Notes: generated by a model from the sequence alone, not told the origin. DNA of 64,000 nt from Bacteroidota bacterium (GCA_947452555.1 CANGDH010000002.1:248001-312000); one strand, 5' to 3'; shown: positions 17,001 to 26,586, numbered from the stretch's first letter. Program-made: numbers and translations.

Positions 17001-17465
17001 ATGACAGAAGATAAGAAGCATATAAGAACACTAGAAAAAAGAAAAAAAATTGCCTTAATTGCACACGACAATAAAAAAAAGGATCTAATCGAATGGGCTA
17101 TACATAATAAACTTGCACTATCTAAGCACTCCTTAGTAGCAACAGGAACAACTGGTAGGCTTGTTGAAGAAGCGTTAGACCAGCCGGTAGTTAAATTATT
17201 AAGCGGTCCATTAGGCGGAGACCAACAGATCGGTGCCATGATTGCAACTGGAGATATCGATGTTGTTTTTTTCTTTTTTGATCCTATGGAAGCGCAACCA
17301 CATGATAGTGATGTAAAAGCACTATTAAGACTTGCGGTTGCTTGGAATCTTCCTATGGCTTGCGATAGAACCACTGCAGATTTTTTAATGACCTCTCGTT
17401 TTATGAGTGACGTTTATGAATACGAGCTCCCTAACTATACACATTATCTAAACAGAAATATTTAA
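17001..17465 (+). CDS. mgsA: Methylglyoxal synthase
   Basis: MgsA converts dihydroxyacetone phosphate to methylglyoxal and phosphate, a bypass that relieves sugar-phosphate stress. Diagnostic motifs are KKIALIAHDNKK, LVATGTTGRLVEE, GPLGGDQQIGA with the catalytic Asp, and DPMEAQPHDSDVKALLR with the second Asp and the conserved His. Length, 154 residues, is normal. It follows the PlsC-like gene closely and precedes an exported peptidase gene by 16 bases, so these three may be cotranscribed, though their functions are not obviously linked. Confidence 0.95.
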   Translation: MTEDKKHIRTLEKRKKIALIAHDNKKKDLIEWAIHNKLALSKHSLVATGTTGRLVEEALDQPVVKLLSGPLGGDQQIGAMIATGDIDVVFFFFDPMEAQPHDSDVKALLRLAVAWNLPMACDRTTADFLMTSRFMSDVYEYELPNYTHYLNRNI

Positions 17466-17481
17466 TCATAAAAAAGCAAGC

Positions 17482-19680
17482 ATGAGAAAAACAATAGTAC
17501 TATCAATACTAGGATCTAGCCTGATATTGAATGTTCAGGCGCAAAGTCTTTTAGGCTTTAAATCAAACGACAAACAATTAAAAATTGAAAAATTTTTTGA
17601 TGCACAATTAAGTGCAAAGCGCGTTGGAGAGAATATTAAATTATTATCTTCAGTGCCGCACCATATGAGTTCAAAAGGTGGAAAATTTGTTGCAGAACAA
17701 ATAGCTAAAACTTTTAAAGAGGCAGGCTGGGATACTAAAATTGAAACCTATCAAATTTTATTTCCAACCCCTATCGTTAGAGAATTAGAAATTAAAGGTG
17801 CAACTAATTATAAAGCACAGTTAAAAGAATATGCGGTGAAAGAAGACGCAACTTCTGGACAAGCAGATCAATTACCTACTTATAACGCATGGAGTGCAGA
17901 TGGTGATGTAACTGCAGAATTGGTTTTTGTGAACTATGGCTTACCCGAGGATTATGAAACATTGGCTAAATTCGGAATTGATGTAAAAGGTAAAATTGTT
18001 ATTGCAAAATATGGTCGTAGCTGGAGAGGGATTAAACCAAAAGTAGCACAAGAACATGGTGCTATTGGCTGTTTAATATACTCTGACCCAATCGACGACG
18101 GTTATACAGCGGGAGATGCCTATCCGCTCGGAGCATTTAAAAACGACCAAACCGTTCAACGTGGTTCCATTATGGACATGGTGGTTTACCCCGGTGACCC
18201 AACAACACCAAATGTAGGTTCTGTAGAGGGAGTTAAAAGAGTTGACCACACAGAAGCGGCGAATCTTTTAAAAATCCCTGTTTTACCAATAAGCTATGGC
18301 GACGCCACTCCATTATTAAAGGATATGGCTGGTCCTGTTGCGCCAAAGGGTTGGGCAGGTTCTTTGCCTTTTACGTATCATATTGGGCCAAGTAGATCAA
18401 TGGTTCACTTAAAAGCAACATTTGACTGGAAAATACGTCCAGCTTTAGACGTCATTGCTACTATTAAAGGAAGTGAATTTCCAGACCAGTGGGTTATTAG
18501 AGGAAATCACCACGATGGATGGGTAAATGGCGCAGCAGACCCTATTAGTGGCATGGCTGCTGAATTAGAAGAAGCTATTGCAATTGGTGGTTTATTAAAA
18601 CAAGGATGGAAGCCAAAAAGAACATTAGTGTATTGTGCTTGGGACGGGGAAGAGCCGGGATTATTAGGATCTACAGAGTGGGTTGAAAACCACGCTGCAG
18701 AATTACAAGCTAAAGCGGTTGCTTATATTAATTCAGACGGAAATGGCCGTGGGTTTTTAGGAGTAGAAGGTTCTCATGCTTTTAACCCATTAATTACAGA
18801 AATTAGTAAAACAGTGATTGACCCACAAACAGGTGTTACGGTTTTTGAAAGATCAAAAGCAGCACGCGCGGCTGGTGCAACTTCAACAAAAGCAAAAAAA
18901 GAAGCCTTTGATGCCACAACATATCCACTTGGTGCAATGGGTTCGGGTTCGGATTACTCTTCATTTATACAACATCTAGGTATTCCTTCTTTAAATATTG
19001 GATACGGCGGCGAGGATGAGGGTGGAGAATACCACTCTATTTATGATTCTTATGACATGTATAAACGATTTAAAGATCCAGAATTTCAATATGGTGTTGC
19101 TTTAGCTCAAACATCAGGGCGTGTAGCTTTACGTTTAGCAGAAGCGGATGCATTACCATTTGATTATCGCGTGTTACACACAACCGTAAAAGGATATATC
19201 AATGAATTAATTTCGAATGTGGATCAAATGCGTGAAAAAGTAAAAGTGGAAAATGAATTAGTTGCAAAGAAAGTATATGAGTATGCTGCCGATCCAACAG
19301 AAAAATTAAAAACACCAACAGTTCAGGGGGAAGTGCCTTTTGTAGATTTTTCACCCATCTTAAATGCATTAACAAATTTAGAAAAAGCAGCGACGCATGT
19401 TGAAGAAGTAAAAGCAAATGGTGATGCTACAAAATTAGCAACCATTAACGCTAAAATATATTCAGCAGAACAAAGCCTATTAACTAATGCGGGTTTACCT
19501 CGCAGACCATGGTTCAAACACAGTTTATATGCTCCCGGTTTTTACACAGGATATGGTGTTAAAACTATTCCAGGTGTAAGAGAAGCAATAGAACAAAAAA
19601 ATTGGTCGGAAGCAACAGCACAAATTAGCGAAGTGGCAAAAGCAATAAATAAGCTTTCTGTTTATTTAGAAAGCTTATAA
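17482..19680 (+). CDS. Exported M28-family metallopeptidase (glutamate carboxypeptidase II-like)
   Basis: A signal peptide (MRKTIVLSILGSSLILNVQA) is followed by a protease-associated domain (about 140-310, GKIVIAKYGRSWRGIKPKVA) inserted ahead of the M28 zinc domain. Zinc and catalytic residues are visible: His344 and Asp in GNHHDGWVNGAADP, the Glu pair in WDGEEPGLLGS, Asp in INSDGNGRG, and His in GEYHSIYDSYD. The C-terminal 170 residues resemble the transferrin-receptor-like dimerisation domain. At 732 residues it matches the carboxypeptidase II architecture. It probably trims peptides in the periplasm or outside the cell. Confidence 0.9.
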   Translation: MRKTIVLSILGSSLILNVQAQSLLGFKSNDKQLKIEKFFDAQLSAKRVGENIKLLSSVPHHMSSKGGKFVAEQIAKTFKEAGWDTKIETYQILFPTPIVRELEIKGATNYKAQLKEYAVKEDATSGQADQLPTYNAWSADGDVTAELVFVNYGLPEDYETLAKFGIDVKGKIVIAKYGRSWRGIKPKVAQEHGAIGCLIYSDPIDDGYTAGDAYPLGAFKNDQTVQRGSIMDMVVYPGDPTTPNVGSVEGVKRVDHTEAANLLKIPVLPISYGDATPLLKDMAGPVAPKGWAGSLPFTYHIGPSRSMVHLKATFDWKIRPALDVIATIKGSEFPDQWVIRGNHHDGWVNGAADPISGMAAELEEAIAIGGLLKQGWKPKRTLVYCAWDGEEPGLLGSTEWVENHAAELQAKAVAYINSDGNGRGFLGVEGSHAFNPLITEISKTVIDPQTGVTVFERSKAARAAGATSTKAKKEAFDATTYPLGAMGSGSDYSSFIQHLGIPSLNIGYGGEDEGGEYHSIYDSYDMYKRFKDPEFQYGVALAQTSGRVALRLAEADALPFDYRVLHTTVKGYINELISNVDQMREKVKVENELVAKKVYEYAADPTEKLKTPTVQGEVPFVDFSPILNALTNLEKAATHVEEVKANGDATKLATINAKIYSAEQSLLTNAGLPRRPWFKHSLYAPGFYTGYGVKTIPGVREAIEQKNWSEATAQISEVAKAINKLSVYLESL

Positions 19681-19705
19681 AACAAAGTTCTTTTTAGATA
19701 AAGCA

Positions 19706-19713
19706 TATCTTTG
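19706..19713 (+). promoter_or_regulatory. -7 promoter element for uvrB
   Basis: TATCTTTG ends 3 bases before the uvrB ATG. With normal -7 spacing, transcription would start at about the A of the start codon, giving a leaderless mRNA. Confidence 0.65.
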
Positions 19714-19716
19714 AAT

Positions 19717-21756
19717 ATGCCTTTTAAAATCCATTCAAACTATACTCCGTCGGGCGACCAACCTAGTGCCATTGCGCAGCTCACCGACGGAGTAGAGAAT
19801 GGAGATCGTTATCAAACCCTATTGGGTGTTACTGGATCAGGTAAAACATTTACCATTGCAAATTTGATCCAAAATGTACAACGCCCCACACTAGTCCTTA
19901 CACATAATAAAACTTTAGTTGCCCAATTGTATGGAGAGTTTAAAAGCTTTTTTCCAGAGAATGCTGTTGGTTATTTTGTTTCTTATTACGACTATTATCA
20001 ACCAGAAGCGTATTTACCAACCTCGGGTGTTTATATTGAAAAAGATTTAAGTATCAATGAAGAGTTAGATAAATTAAGATTACAAGCAACTGCACAATTA
20101 TTAAGTGGGCGACGTGATATTATAATTGTTGCCAGTGTAAGTTGTATTTATGGTATGGGAAATCCTACTGAATACGAAAACGGAATTATCCGTATTCACC
20201 AAGGAATGATCATTGCGCGACAAGCATTTTTACACGCATTGGTGAATAGTACTTATCATAGAACAGTAACAGAATTTGATAGAGGATCATTCAGAGTCAA
20301 TGGCGACACGGTAGACATAAGACTTCCCTATGTAGACTATGGATATAGAATTACTTTTTTTGGAGACGAAATTGAAAGCATCGAAAGTATTGAAATAGAA
20401 ACAGGCAAGCGAATAGAGGCCATGGAGAATGCGGCTATTTTTCCTGCAAACTTATATTTAGCTCCCAAGGATATGGTGCAAGAAATTATTCACGAAGTCC
20501 AAGACGAAATGTTAGCACAGGTTGAATATTTTAAATCTACCGGAAAACATATTGAAGCTGCCAGGATAAAAGAGCGCGTAGAATATGATATCGAAATGAT
20601 ACGAGAGCTAGGTTATTGTACAGGTATTGAAAACTATTCAAGATTTTTTGATAGAAGAAAGCCTGGCACAAGACCCTTTTGTTTATTGGATTATTTTCCA
20701 AAAGATTTTCTATGCGTGATAGATGAGAGCCATGTAACGATTCCGCAAATTAGTGGCATGTATGGTGGTGATAGAAGTAGAAAAATGAATTTAGTGGAAT
20801 ATGGTTTTAGATTACCAAGTGCAATAGACAACCGCCCTTTAAATTTTAATGAATTCGAAACCATTATTGGACAGTCTATTTTTGTGAGCGCCACGCCTGG
20901 TGATTACGAATTAGAAAAAACAGATGGACTAATTGTAGAGCAGGTAGTAAGACCCACAGGTTTATTAGATCCTCCGATTGAAGTACGTCCTACCAAAAAT
21001 CAAATTGATGATTTATTAGATGAGATAGCAATACAGGTTGAAAAAGGAGATCGTGTTTTAGTAACTACGCTTACTAAAAAAATGGCAGAGGAGATGGATC
21101 GTTATTTAAATAACCTGCAAATCAAATCAAAATATGTGCATAGTGATATTGATGCACTAGAGCGTGTGGAAATATTAAGAGAATTAAGACTGGGAATCAT
21201 TGATGTGTTGGTTGGGGTAAACCTATTAAGAGAGGGATTGGATTTGCCCGAAGTTTCTTTGGTGGCGGTATTAGACGCGGATAAAGAAGGGTTTTTAAGA
21301 AACGAAAAATCCTTGACACAAACAGCAGGTCGTGCGGCAAGAAACGTAAATGGCCGAGTAATTTTTTATGGTGATTCCATTACAAAAAGCATGCAACGCA
21401 CAATTGACGAAACAAATAGACGCCGAGCAAAACAAAAAAAATACAATGAGGAGCATCATATTACCCCAACCACCATTGTAAAAAGCATCGAACAAGTAAT
21501 GGCGCAGGGCTCGGTCCTAGACATTAAAGGATTTGATTTAAATAATATAAATATTCGCACCACCGACGGAATTGACATGGTATCTGATTCAGATAGTGAT
21601 TACAAAACAATTCCGCAAACCGAAAAAGCGATTCAACAAACTAAGAAGCAAATGGATAAATTTGCTAAAGCACTTGATTTTATAGAAGCCGCTAGACTAA
21701 GAGATGAAATGTTCCGACTAGAAGCACAACTACAAAAAATGAAAGCCTCAAAATAA
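19717..21756 (+). CDS. uvrB: Excinuclease ABC subunit UvrB
   Basis: UvrB is the damage-verification helicase-like subunit of nucleotide excision repair and works with UvrA and UvrC. Walker A is GVTGSGKT at residues 37-44; the beta-hairpin region (YYDYYQPEAYLPTSGVYIEK), the helicase motifs (DESHVTIPQ, VGVNLLREGLDLPEVSLV, QTAGRAARN) and the C-terminal UVR domain (about 640-675) are all present. Length, 679 residues, is normal. The ATG at 19717 is chosen over a TTG six bases earlier, because that TTG is part of the -7 box and the family begins at MPFKIHSNY. Confidence 0.97.
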   Translation: MPFKIHSNYTPSGDQPSAIAQLTDGVENGDRYQTLLGVTGSGKTFTIANLIQNVQRPTLVLTHNKTLVAQLYGEFKSFFPENAVGYFVSYYDYYQPEAYLPTSGVYIEKDLSINEELDKLRLQATAQLLSGRRDIIIVASVSCIYGMGNPTEYENGIIRIHQGMIIARQAFLHALVNSTYHRTVTEFDRGSFRVNGDTVDIRLPYVDYGYRITFFGDEIESIESIEIETGKRIEAMENAAIFPANLYLAPKDMVQEIIHEVQDEMLAQVEYFKSTGKHIEAARIKERVEYDIEMIRELGYCTGIENYSRFFDRRKPGTRPFCLLDYFPKDFLCVIDESHVTIPQISGMYGGDRSRKMNLVEYGFRLPSAIDNRPLNFNEFETIIGQSIFVSATPGDYELEKTDGLIVEQVVRPTGLLDPPIEVRPTKNQIDDLLDEIAIQVEKGDRVLVTTLTKKMAEEMDRYLNNLQIKSKYVHSDIDALERVEILRELRLGIIDVLVGVNLLREGLDLPEVSLVAVLDADKEGFLRNEKSLTQTAGRAARNVNGRVIFYGDSITKSMQRTIDETNRRRAKQKKYNEEHHITPTTIVKSIEQVMAQGSVLDIKGFDLNNINIRTTDGIDMVSDSDSDYKTIPQTEKAIQQTKKQMDKFAKALDFIEAARLRDEMFRLEAQLQKMKASK

Positions 21757-21811
21757 ATATTAAAAATATTTTTAAATAAAAAGGATCTATAAAAAAGAAT
21801 AAATAAATAAA

Positions 21812-22444
21812 ATGAACGAAACAATTACTTCAATATATAATGGTTTAATACAAACCACTTGGATTGAAGCTATTGCTGTGTTTGCAGGCATTGCATCTGT
21901 TTGGTATAGCAGAAAAGAAAATATTTTAGTATACCCGGTTGGAATTATAAATACCACATTCTATATTTATTTAAGTTTTAAAGGACATTTATTGGGTGAG
22001 GCTAGTGTTAATTTATATTATACCATAATGAGTATTTATGGATGGTATTTATGGACGCGAAAAAAAGAAGACCACCACACGCCGGTTTTACAAATTACTA
22101 ACAGCAATCAAAAAGAATGGCTACAGCATTTAGGTTTTTTTGCTGCTTTTTATGTAGTTATTTTTGTGGCATTGTCTTATGCTAAAACAGCATTTGCACC
22201 AGAAGCCATTCCTTGGGCAGACGCATTAGCAAGCGCTTCAGCGTATACTGGAATGTGGTTAATGGCTAAGAAAAAAGTGGAAAGTTGGATTTGGTGGATA
22301 ATTACCAATGTGGCATCTATTCCATTGTATTTTATAAAAGGCTATGCATTTACGAGTGTGCAATTTATTATTTTATTAATTTTAGCTATTGCGGGTTGGA
22401 AAACATGGCACAAAAAAGCAAGAACAAAAGGAGTATTATTCTAA
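21812..22444 (+). CDS. pnuC: Nicotinamide riboside transporter PnuC
   Basis: An integral membrane protein of 210 residues with about seven hydrophobic segments. The family sequences IEAIAVFAGIASVWYSRKENILVYPVGI, ASVNLYYTIMSIYGWYLW (a Trp/Tyr-rich substrate region) and WIWWIITNVASIPLYFIKG are all present. PnuC carries nicotinamide riboside across the inner membrane by facilitated diffusion, driven by phosphorylation inside the cell. The kinase that would do this is encoded 28 bases downstream, making a complete salvage pair. Confidence 0.93.
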   Translation: MNETITSIYNGLIQTTWIEAIAVFAGIASVWYSRKENILVYPVGIINTTFYIYLSFKGHLLGEASVNLYYTIMSIYGWYLWTRKKEDHHTPVLQITNSNQKEWLQHLGFFAAFYVVIFVALSYAKTAFAPEAIPWADALASASAYTGMWLMAKKKVESWIWWIITNVASIPLYFIKGYAFTSVQFIILLILAIAGWKTWHKKARTKGVLF

Positions 22445-22472
22445 TTAAAAGGAAAACACTAAAAAAGGAAAA

Positions 22473-23036
22473 TTGGAAAATAGGAACATAAAAAAAATAG
22501 TGGTACTAGGACCAGAATCCACAGGAAAGTCAACACTTTGCGCAGCACTAGCCAAACACTATGACACTATTTGGTGTCCAGAATATGCACGTCAATACCT
22601 ACACGAAAACGGAACTAAGTATGTTTATGAAGATTTATTAACCATTGCAAAAGGTCAATTAGATGGTGAAGACGAAGCAATAGCTGCAGCTATACTAGCA
22701 AAGCGTAATGGCAAAGCGATAGATAAAATAATTATAGACACCGATATGTATGTGATGAAGGTTTGGTGTGAATATGTGTTTAATAACTGCCACACCAATA
22801 TTTTAGAACAAATTAATGCTCGTAGGTATGATGCTTATATATTATGTGATATAGACCTACCCTGGACCCCAGACGAAATGCGTGAATACCCAGACGAGGC
22901 ACCACGCAAAGAGTTATTTACTATTTACAAAGAAATTTTAATGAACCAAAATACACCATGGGGAATTGTAAGCGGTATTGGTGAACAAAGAACAAAAAAC
23001 GCAGTTCGTTTAATTGAAAAATTAATACAGGCATAA
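22473..23036 (+). CDS. nadR: NadR-type nicotinamide riboside kinase/ATPase
   Basis: This 187-residue P-loop protein matches the C-terminal ribosylnicotinamide kinase domain of NadR. Walker A is GPESTGKS (13-20), followed by CPEYARQYL, the IIIDTDMYVMKVWCEYVF segment, and ILCDIDLPWTPDEMREYPD, a strong NadR signature. It lacks the DNA-binding and adenylyltransferase domains of enterobacterial NadR. It should phosphorylate nicotinamide riboside imported by PnuC. No ATG exists near the 5' end. A TTG at 22473 with AAGGAAAA directly upstream fits best. Confidence 0.88.
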   Translation: MENRNIKKIVVLGPESTGKSTLCAALAKHYDTIWCPEYARQYLHENGTKYVYEDLLTIAKGQLDGEDEAIAAAILAKRNGKAIDKIIIDTDMYVMKVWCEYVFNNCHTNILEQINARRYDAYILCDIDLPWTPDEMREYPDEAPRKELFTIYKEILMNQNTPWGIVSGIGEQRTKNAVRLIEKLIQA

Positions 23037-23096
23037 ATTACTATTTTAACCCGAGTTTAATATTTTAACTAGTTAATTTTTTCTAATTAATAATAA

Positions 23097-23792
23097 TTAT
23101 TTACTTCTCAATAATGTGCTAATATCATCATCCCCTTCCAAATTATTCATCTCATGTAAAATTTGAGGATAACGCCAAGATACCCTCCTAGACATGGGGA
23201 CTGCAGTGAATTTTTTTGGATTTGGAAATCCAGCAACAATCATAGCAGCTTCGGCCCTTGATAAATTTTTAGCGGACTTATGAAAATAATGTTGTGCTGC
23301 AGCTTCCACTCCAAAACAACCTGGTCCTGTTTCAATTACATTTAAGTATACTTCTAAAATTCGTTTTTTACCCCAAACCATTTCAATTAAAAAGGTAAAA
23401 TAAAATTCAGGAATTTTTCGAAGATACCTGTCAAATCCACTACCCTGCCACAAAAAAACATTTTTAGCCACCTGCTGTGTAATAGTACTAGCACCGCCAC
23501 CTAATGGAATTTTAGATTTCTTTTTTTTCTTTTTAGGCCTCAAGCTTTTTTCTATCGCGTCCCAATCAAAACCACTATGGTCTGTGAAAGCCTGGTCCTC
23601 GCTTGCTATTACAGCTAACTTAATATTGTAAGAAATGTCTTCCCAGCCAACATAATCTCTTTTCAATCCCAATCCGAATGCGTTGGTTATTTGAGTTATT
23701 GTAATAGGAGGCTCAATAAATTTAGTAATTAGCACATATGCCAGAGAGCTTAAGAATAGATATAATAAAATTCGACGAATTTTTCTAAGCAC
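23097..23792 (-). CDS. mtgA: Monofunctional peptidoglycan glycosyltransferase
   Basis: A signal-anchor segment (about residues 7-24) precedes a GT51 transglycosylase domain. The catalytic Glu65 sits in VIASEDQAFTDHSGFDW; GGASTITQQVAKN, KRILEVYLNVIETGPGCFGVEAAAQHYF and the AAMIVAGFPNP stretch complete the family motifs. There is no transpeptidase domain, so it polymerises lipid II glycan chains without crosslinking. A Lys-rich insertion (KKKKKKSK) lies before the GGASTIT motif. The start is GTG at 23792. It is the last gene of a four-gene operon with GH3, LysE and a hypothetical protein, with spacers of 12 bases or less. Confidence 0.92.
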   Translation of the reverse strand: MLRKIRRILLYLFLSSLAYVLITKFIEPPITITQITNAFGLGLKRDYVGWEDISYNIKLAVIASEDQAFTDHSGFDWDAIEKSLRPKKKKKKSKIPLGGGASTITQQVAKNVFLWQGSGFDRYLRKIPEFYFTFLIEMVWGKKRILEVYLNVIETGPGCFGVEAAAQHYFHKSAKNLSRAEAAMIVAGFPNPKKFTAVPMSRRVSWRYPQILHEMNNLEGDDDISTLLRSK

Positions 23793-23801
23793 AGCAATTA
23801 T

Positions 23802-24356
23802 TTATAAAATTTCTACACTAAAACGTTTTCCAATGGGACGATAATCGGGATTTGATTTTTGTTGAATCTTTCCTAATATCCATGCGGCAACTCCACCCAA
23901 TAATTTAGGGACATTTCCACTTTCAAAAACAGGGTCCTTTCGAATAAGAGAATTCGTAATATTTAAAATGATATAACCAGCACCTGCGGTTTTTAATAAT
24001 GCGCCATTCGTAAAGACGCTATTAAAATGACCTCTATCTTTTGCAAATGCACGAATTTCATTAATATGTAAACTCAAAGTACCAAGTCTTAATGTGTCTT
24101 CTGCAGTTGTTCCATAACCTGTCATAATTTGTTGTAATGCAAATTGTTTAATGTCTACCGTATCGTGTTCTATACGAGAAATATAACCGGTGATCCATTG
24201 CTGATTACTAAACTCAAAGCGAATATAATTACCAACAGTAAAAGTTTTAATACCAACGCCCCTGTCTTTTAGAACAAGCACTTTTCCGCCTTGAGCGAAA
24301 CCGTTAAACACTACTAATAGTAGCACCCAACACAATATGATTGATTTCTTTTTCAC
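23802..24356 (-). CDS. Exported hypothetical protein
   Basis: I do not recognise this 184-residue protein. The N-terminus MKKKSIILCWVLLLVVFNGFAQ is a signal peptide. The mature part has a beta-rich first half (KTFTVGNYIRFEFSNQQWITGYISRIEHDTVDI) that reads like a small barrel or SH3-like fold, then a Gly-rich hydrophobic stretch (LLKTAGAGYIILNITNSLI) that could be a membrane or amphipathic segment. It starts at a GTG. It sits between lysE and mtgA in a tight operon, so a periplasmic or envelope role is plausible. Confidence 0.6.
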   Translation of the reverse strand: MKKKSIILCWVLLLVVFNGFAQGGKVLVLKDRGVGIKTFTVGNYIRFEFSNQQWITGYISRIEHDTVDIKQFALQQIMTGYGTTAEDTLRLGTLSLHINEIRAFAKDRGHFNSVFTNGALLKTAGAGYIILNITNSLIRKDPVFESGNVPKLLGGVAAWILGKIQQKSNPDYRPIGKRFSVEIL

Positions 24357-24368
24357 GATACAAATTAC

Positions 24369-25013
24369 TTAATAATAACGAATAGCACTATAAAATAAAG
24401 CCGCACTAAAAATTAAAATTATGATTGCTGATATTCTATTTATCCAAATTAGGTTCTTCTCGGTTAGCTTTGGCCTTAGCGCTCCAGCAAGCATTACCTT
24501 GGCTAAATCAGAAACCAATACAAATCCCAAACAGGTCCCAAAAACAATTAATTTATAAGAAACGGGGTTATTGGTATCACTAGCTGTCGCGTCAATGGCG
24601 GCAGTCCAGGCGAACCAAAACAAAAAAACGCTAGGGTTTAGGGTGTTCATTAAAAAACCAGACATATAACTTTTAATATAATCTCGCTTTCTCATAACCA
24701 TCTCCTTTTCATCAAAGCCGGTTTCTAAGGTAATTTTTTTAAAGAGTAGCGTGTACAGGCCCATTAACAATAAAAACCCAGCACCACACATTGCGATTAT
24801 TGCCTTATGGCTTAATACTAATGCAAAAAAACTAGTAAACACATTACAAATAAACAAAAGGGTAATGTCGCTAGAAGAAACCCCTGCAACAAAAGCATAT
24901 CCCGCATTTTTGCCATTCGTTAAACTTTGTTTTAAAATTGCAAATATTACAGGACCAATAGAGATACTTAAAATCAAGCCCAGCAATAAACCTTTTAAAA
25001 TGGGCGCTATCAT
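24369..25013 (-). CDS. LysE/RhtB-family amino-acid exporter
   Basis: A 214-residue membrane protein with about six hydrophobic segments. The opening LKGLLLGLILSISIGPVIFAILKQSLTNGKNAGYAFVAGVSSSD matches the LysE/RhtB signature with the conserved Gly-Pro. FLMNTLNPSVFLFWF is the second conserved region (NP motif). Family members export amino acids or related small molecules using the proton gradient. It begins one base after the GH3 gene ends, suggesting translational coupling. Possible export of an amino acid or GH3 product is inference. Confidence 0.8.
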   Translation of the reverse strand: MIAPILKGLLLGLILSISIGPVIFAILKQSLTNGKNAGYAFVAGVSSSDITLLFICNVFTSFFALVLSHKAIIAMCGAGFLLLMGLYTLLFKKITLETGFDEKEMVMRKRDYIKSYMSGFLMNTLNPSVFLFWFAWTAAIDATASDTNNPVSYKLIVFGTCLGFVLVSDLAKVMLAGALRPKLTEKNLIWINRISAIIILIFSAALFYSAIRYY

Positions 25014-25014
25014 A

Positions 25015-26535
25015 TTAGTTATTTAAAATAAAGACTTTCCAGTCTGTTAACATATCCCCTTTTATAACTCTAGGAAACTTATGCTGACCTCCAATCTTTC
25101 CTTTACTATGCATAAAAGCCATGAAAATATTTTCTTTTAATACAGTAACCTTAACGTCTTTTAGCGCACTTTTTCTTTCCACGGCATAGTCGTCGTTTAG
25201 TACTATTAATTTTTCATCAATATTTTTAGCCAATAAATTTGCGTCAATATTTTGATCACAAGCAATATACCAATGGTGTCCAAAAAAATTATTAATAGGC
25301 TCTCCGGTAACACAATATTCAGGAATAGAAATATTCATTTCCTCGCTTACGAGTTGTATTGCTTTGTTCATATTGTCTACACTCAAATGCTCTCCCACTA
25401 AACTCAAAAAATGTTTAGTGCGCCCAGTAATAATTATTTCAGCATTTGCTTTATCAATAAAACGAACCGTGTCTCCAATTAAATATCTCCATGCACCAGC
25501 GGGTGTACTAATTAGAATAGCATAATCCTTGCCCTCTTCAACTTCATGTATCATAAGGGTTTCGGGCGATTCTATTAATTCCCCATTGGCATCAAAATTA
25601 ATATCATCAAAAGGCACAAATTCAAAAAAGATATGCTGATTATAGGACAATCGCATTCCAGTTGCACCCTGCTTATCCTGCCAAGCTAAAAAGCCTTCAC
25701 TTGCTAAATAGGTTTCAACATAAGTAATTGGCTTGCCTAATAATTTTTCAAAACCATGTTTATAAGGTTCAAAGCTTACCCCGCCATGTACAAAAAAAGT
25801 TAGGTTCGGCCAGATCTCGTGAATATTATTTAACTTATATCGCTCAATCACCATTTCTAAACACATTTGTATCCACGCGGGAACACCAATTATAAAACTG
25901 ATATCCCAGTCGGGTGCTTTTTCAACAATCTCGTTTAATTTTTTATTCCAATCTTTTTCTTTTGCTATTTTTTTTCCTGGTTTATAAAAAGGCTGAAACC
26001 AGAAGGGTGCTTTTTTTGCAGTAATGCCGCTTAAGTCCCCAGAATAATAACCGGGCCCTTTTTGCAAGTCGGTGCTACCACCCAAGGTTAACCAACCTCG
26101 TCCAAGTGCCGATAAAGGAATGTTTTCATAATTAAATAAACTAATCAACTGTTTAATCATGATAGCCTTATTACCCCTTAATAAGTCGTTGGTAACAGGA
26201 ATATATTTACTAGCAGCTTCACTGGTTCCGCTGCTTAATGCGAAAAATTTAATTTTTCCAGGCCAACAAATATCAGGCTGACCCTCTAGTGTTTTATGCC
26301 ACCATTCTGTATATATCTTATTATAATTATATACGGGGACGTTTTCTTGAAAAGACTTTCCAGCGTGTTTGCTGCGTAATATATTTTCAAAACCAAAACG
26401 TTGCCCAAATTCTGTATAACGGGCGCGACGTAGTAGCTTTTTAAGAACACGCAATTGTGATCTTCTGGGGCTTCTTGGTGGAATTCCCAAAGCTTTCGTA
26501 ACGCTTTTTGGTAAGTTAAACTCGAATATGGCCAT
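25015..26535 (-). CDS. GH3-family acyl-amido synthetase (paralogue 1)
   Basis: A 506-residue protein of the GH3 auxin-responsive promoter family, a branch of the adenylate-forming superfamily. Recognisable parts are the P-loop-like FFALSSGTSEAASKYIPVT, IGVPAWIQMCLEM, FFVHGGVSFEPYKHGFE, TYLASEGFLAWQ, AWRYLIGDTVRF and the C-terminal GKIGGQHKFPRV. Plant GH3 enzymes join a carboxylic acid to an amino acid through an acyl-adenylate. Bacterial substrates are mostly unknown. A second copy of about the same length lies at 49121-50635. This copy leads an operon with LysE, a hypothetical protein and MtgA. Confidence 0.85.
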   Translation of the reverse strand: MAIFEFNLPKSVTKALGIPPRSPRRSQLRVLKKLLRRARYTEFGQRFGFENILRSKHAGKSFQENVPVYNYNKIYTEWWHKTLEGQPDICWPGKIKFFALSSGTSEAASKYIPVTNDLLRGNKAIMIKQLISLFNYENIPLSALGRGWLTLGGSTDLQKGPGYYSGDLSGITAKKAPFWFQPFYKPGKKIAKEKDWNKKLNEIVEKAPDWDISFIIGVPAWIQMCLEMVIERYKLNNIHEIWPNLTFFVHGGVSFEPYKHGFEKLLGKPITYVETYLASEGFLAWQDKQGATGMRLSYNQHIFFEFVPFDDINFDANGELIESPETLMIHEVEEGKDYAILISTPAGAWRYLIGDTVRFIDKANAEIIITGRTKHFLSLVGEHLSVDNMNKAIQLVSEEMNISIPEYCVTGEPINNFFGHHWYIACDQNIDANLLAKNIDEKLIVLNDDYAVERKSALKDVKVTVLKENIFMAFMHSKGKIGGQHKFPRVIKGDMLTDWKVFILNN

Positions 26536-26574
26536 GTACTACAAAAATAGGAATGTTATTTCACCAAACGAACC

Positions 26575-26582
26575 TACTTTTG
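26575..26582 (+). promoter_or_regulatory. -7 promoter element for the inositol-monophosphatase gene
   Basis: TACTTTTG fits TAnnTTTG and ends 4 bases before the ATG at 26587, implying a leaderless transcript. Confidence 0.6.
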
Positions 26583-26586
26583 TCAT

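Noticed and set aside
22285-22491. 68-codon frame overlapping pnuC and the nadR-type gene
   Set aside because: It is in a different frame over two well-supported genes and its protein has no recognisable feature.
23065-23076. TTAACTAGTTAA palindrome between the nadR-type and mtgA genes
   Set aside because: The stem is short and all A/T apart from two bases. It may help termination but is too weak to call.
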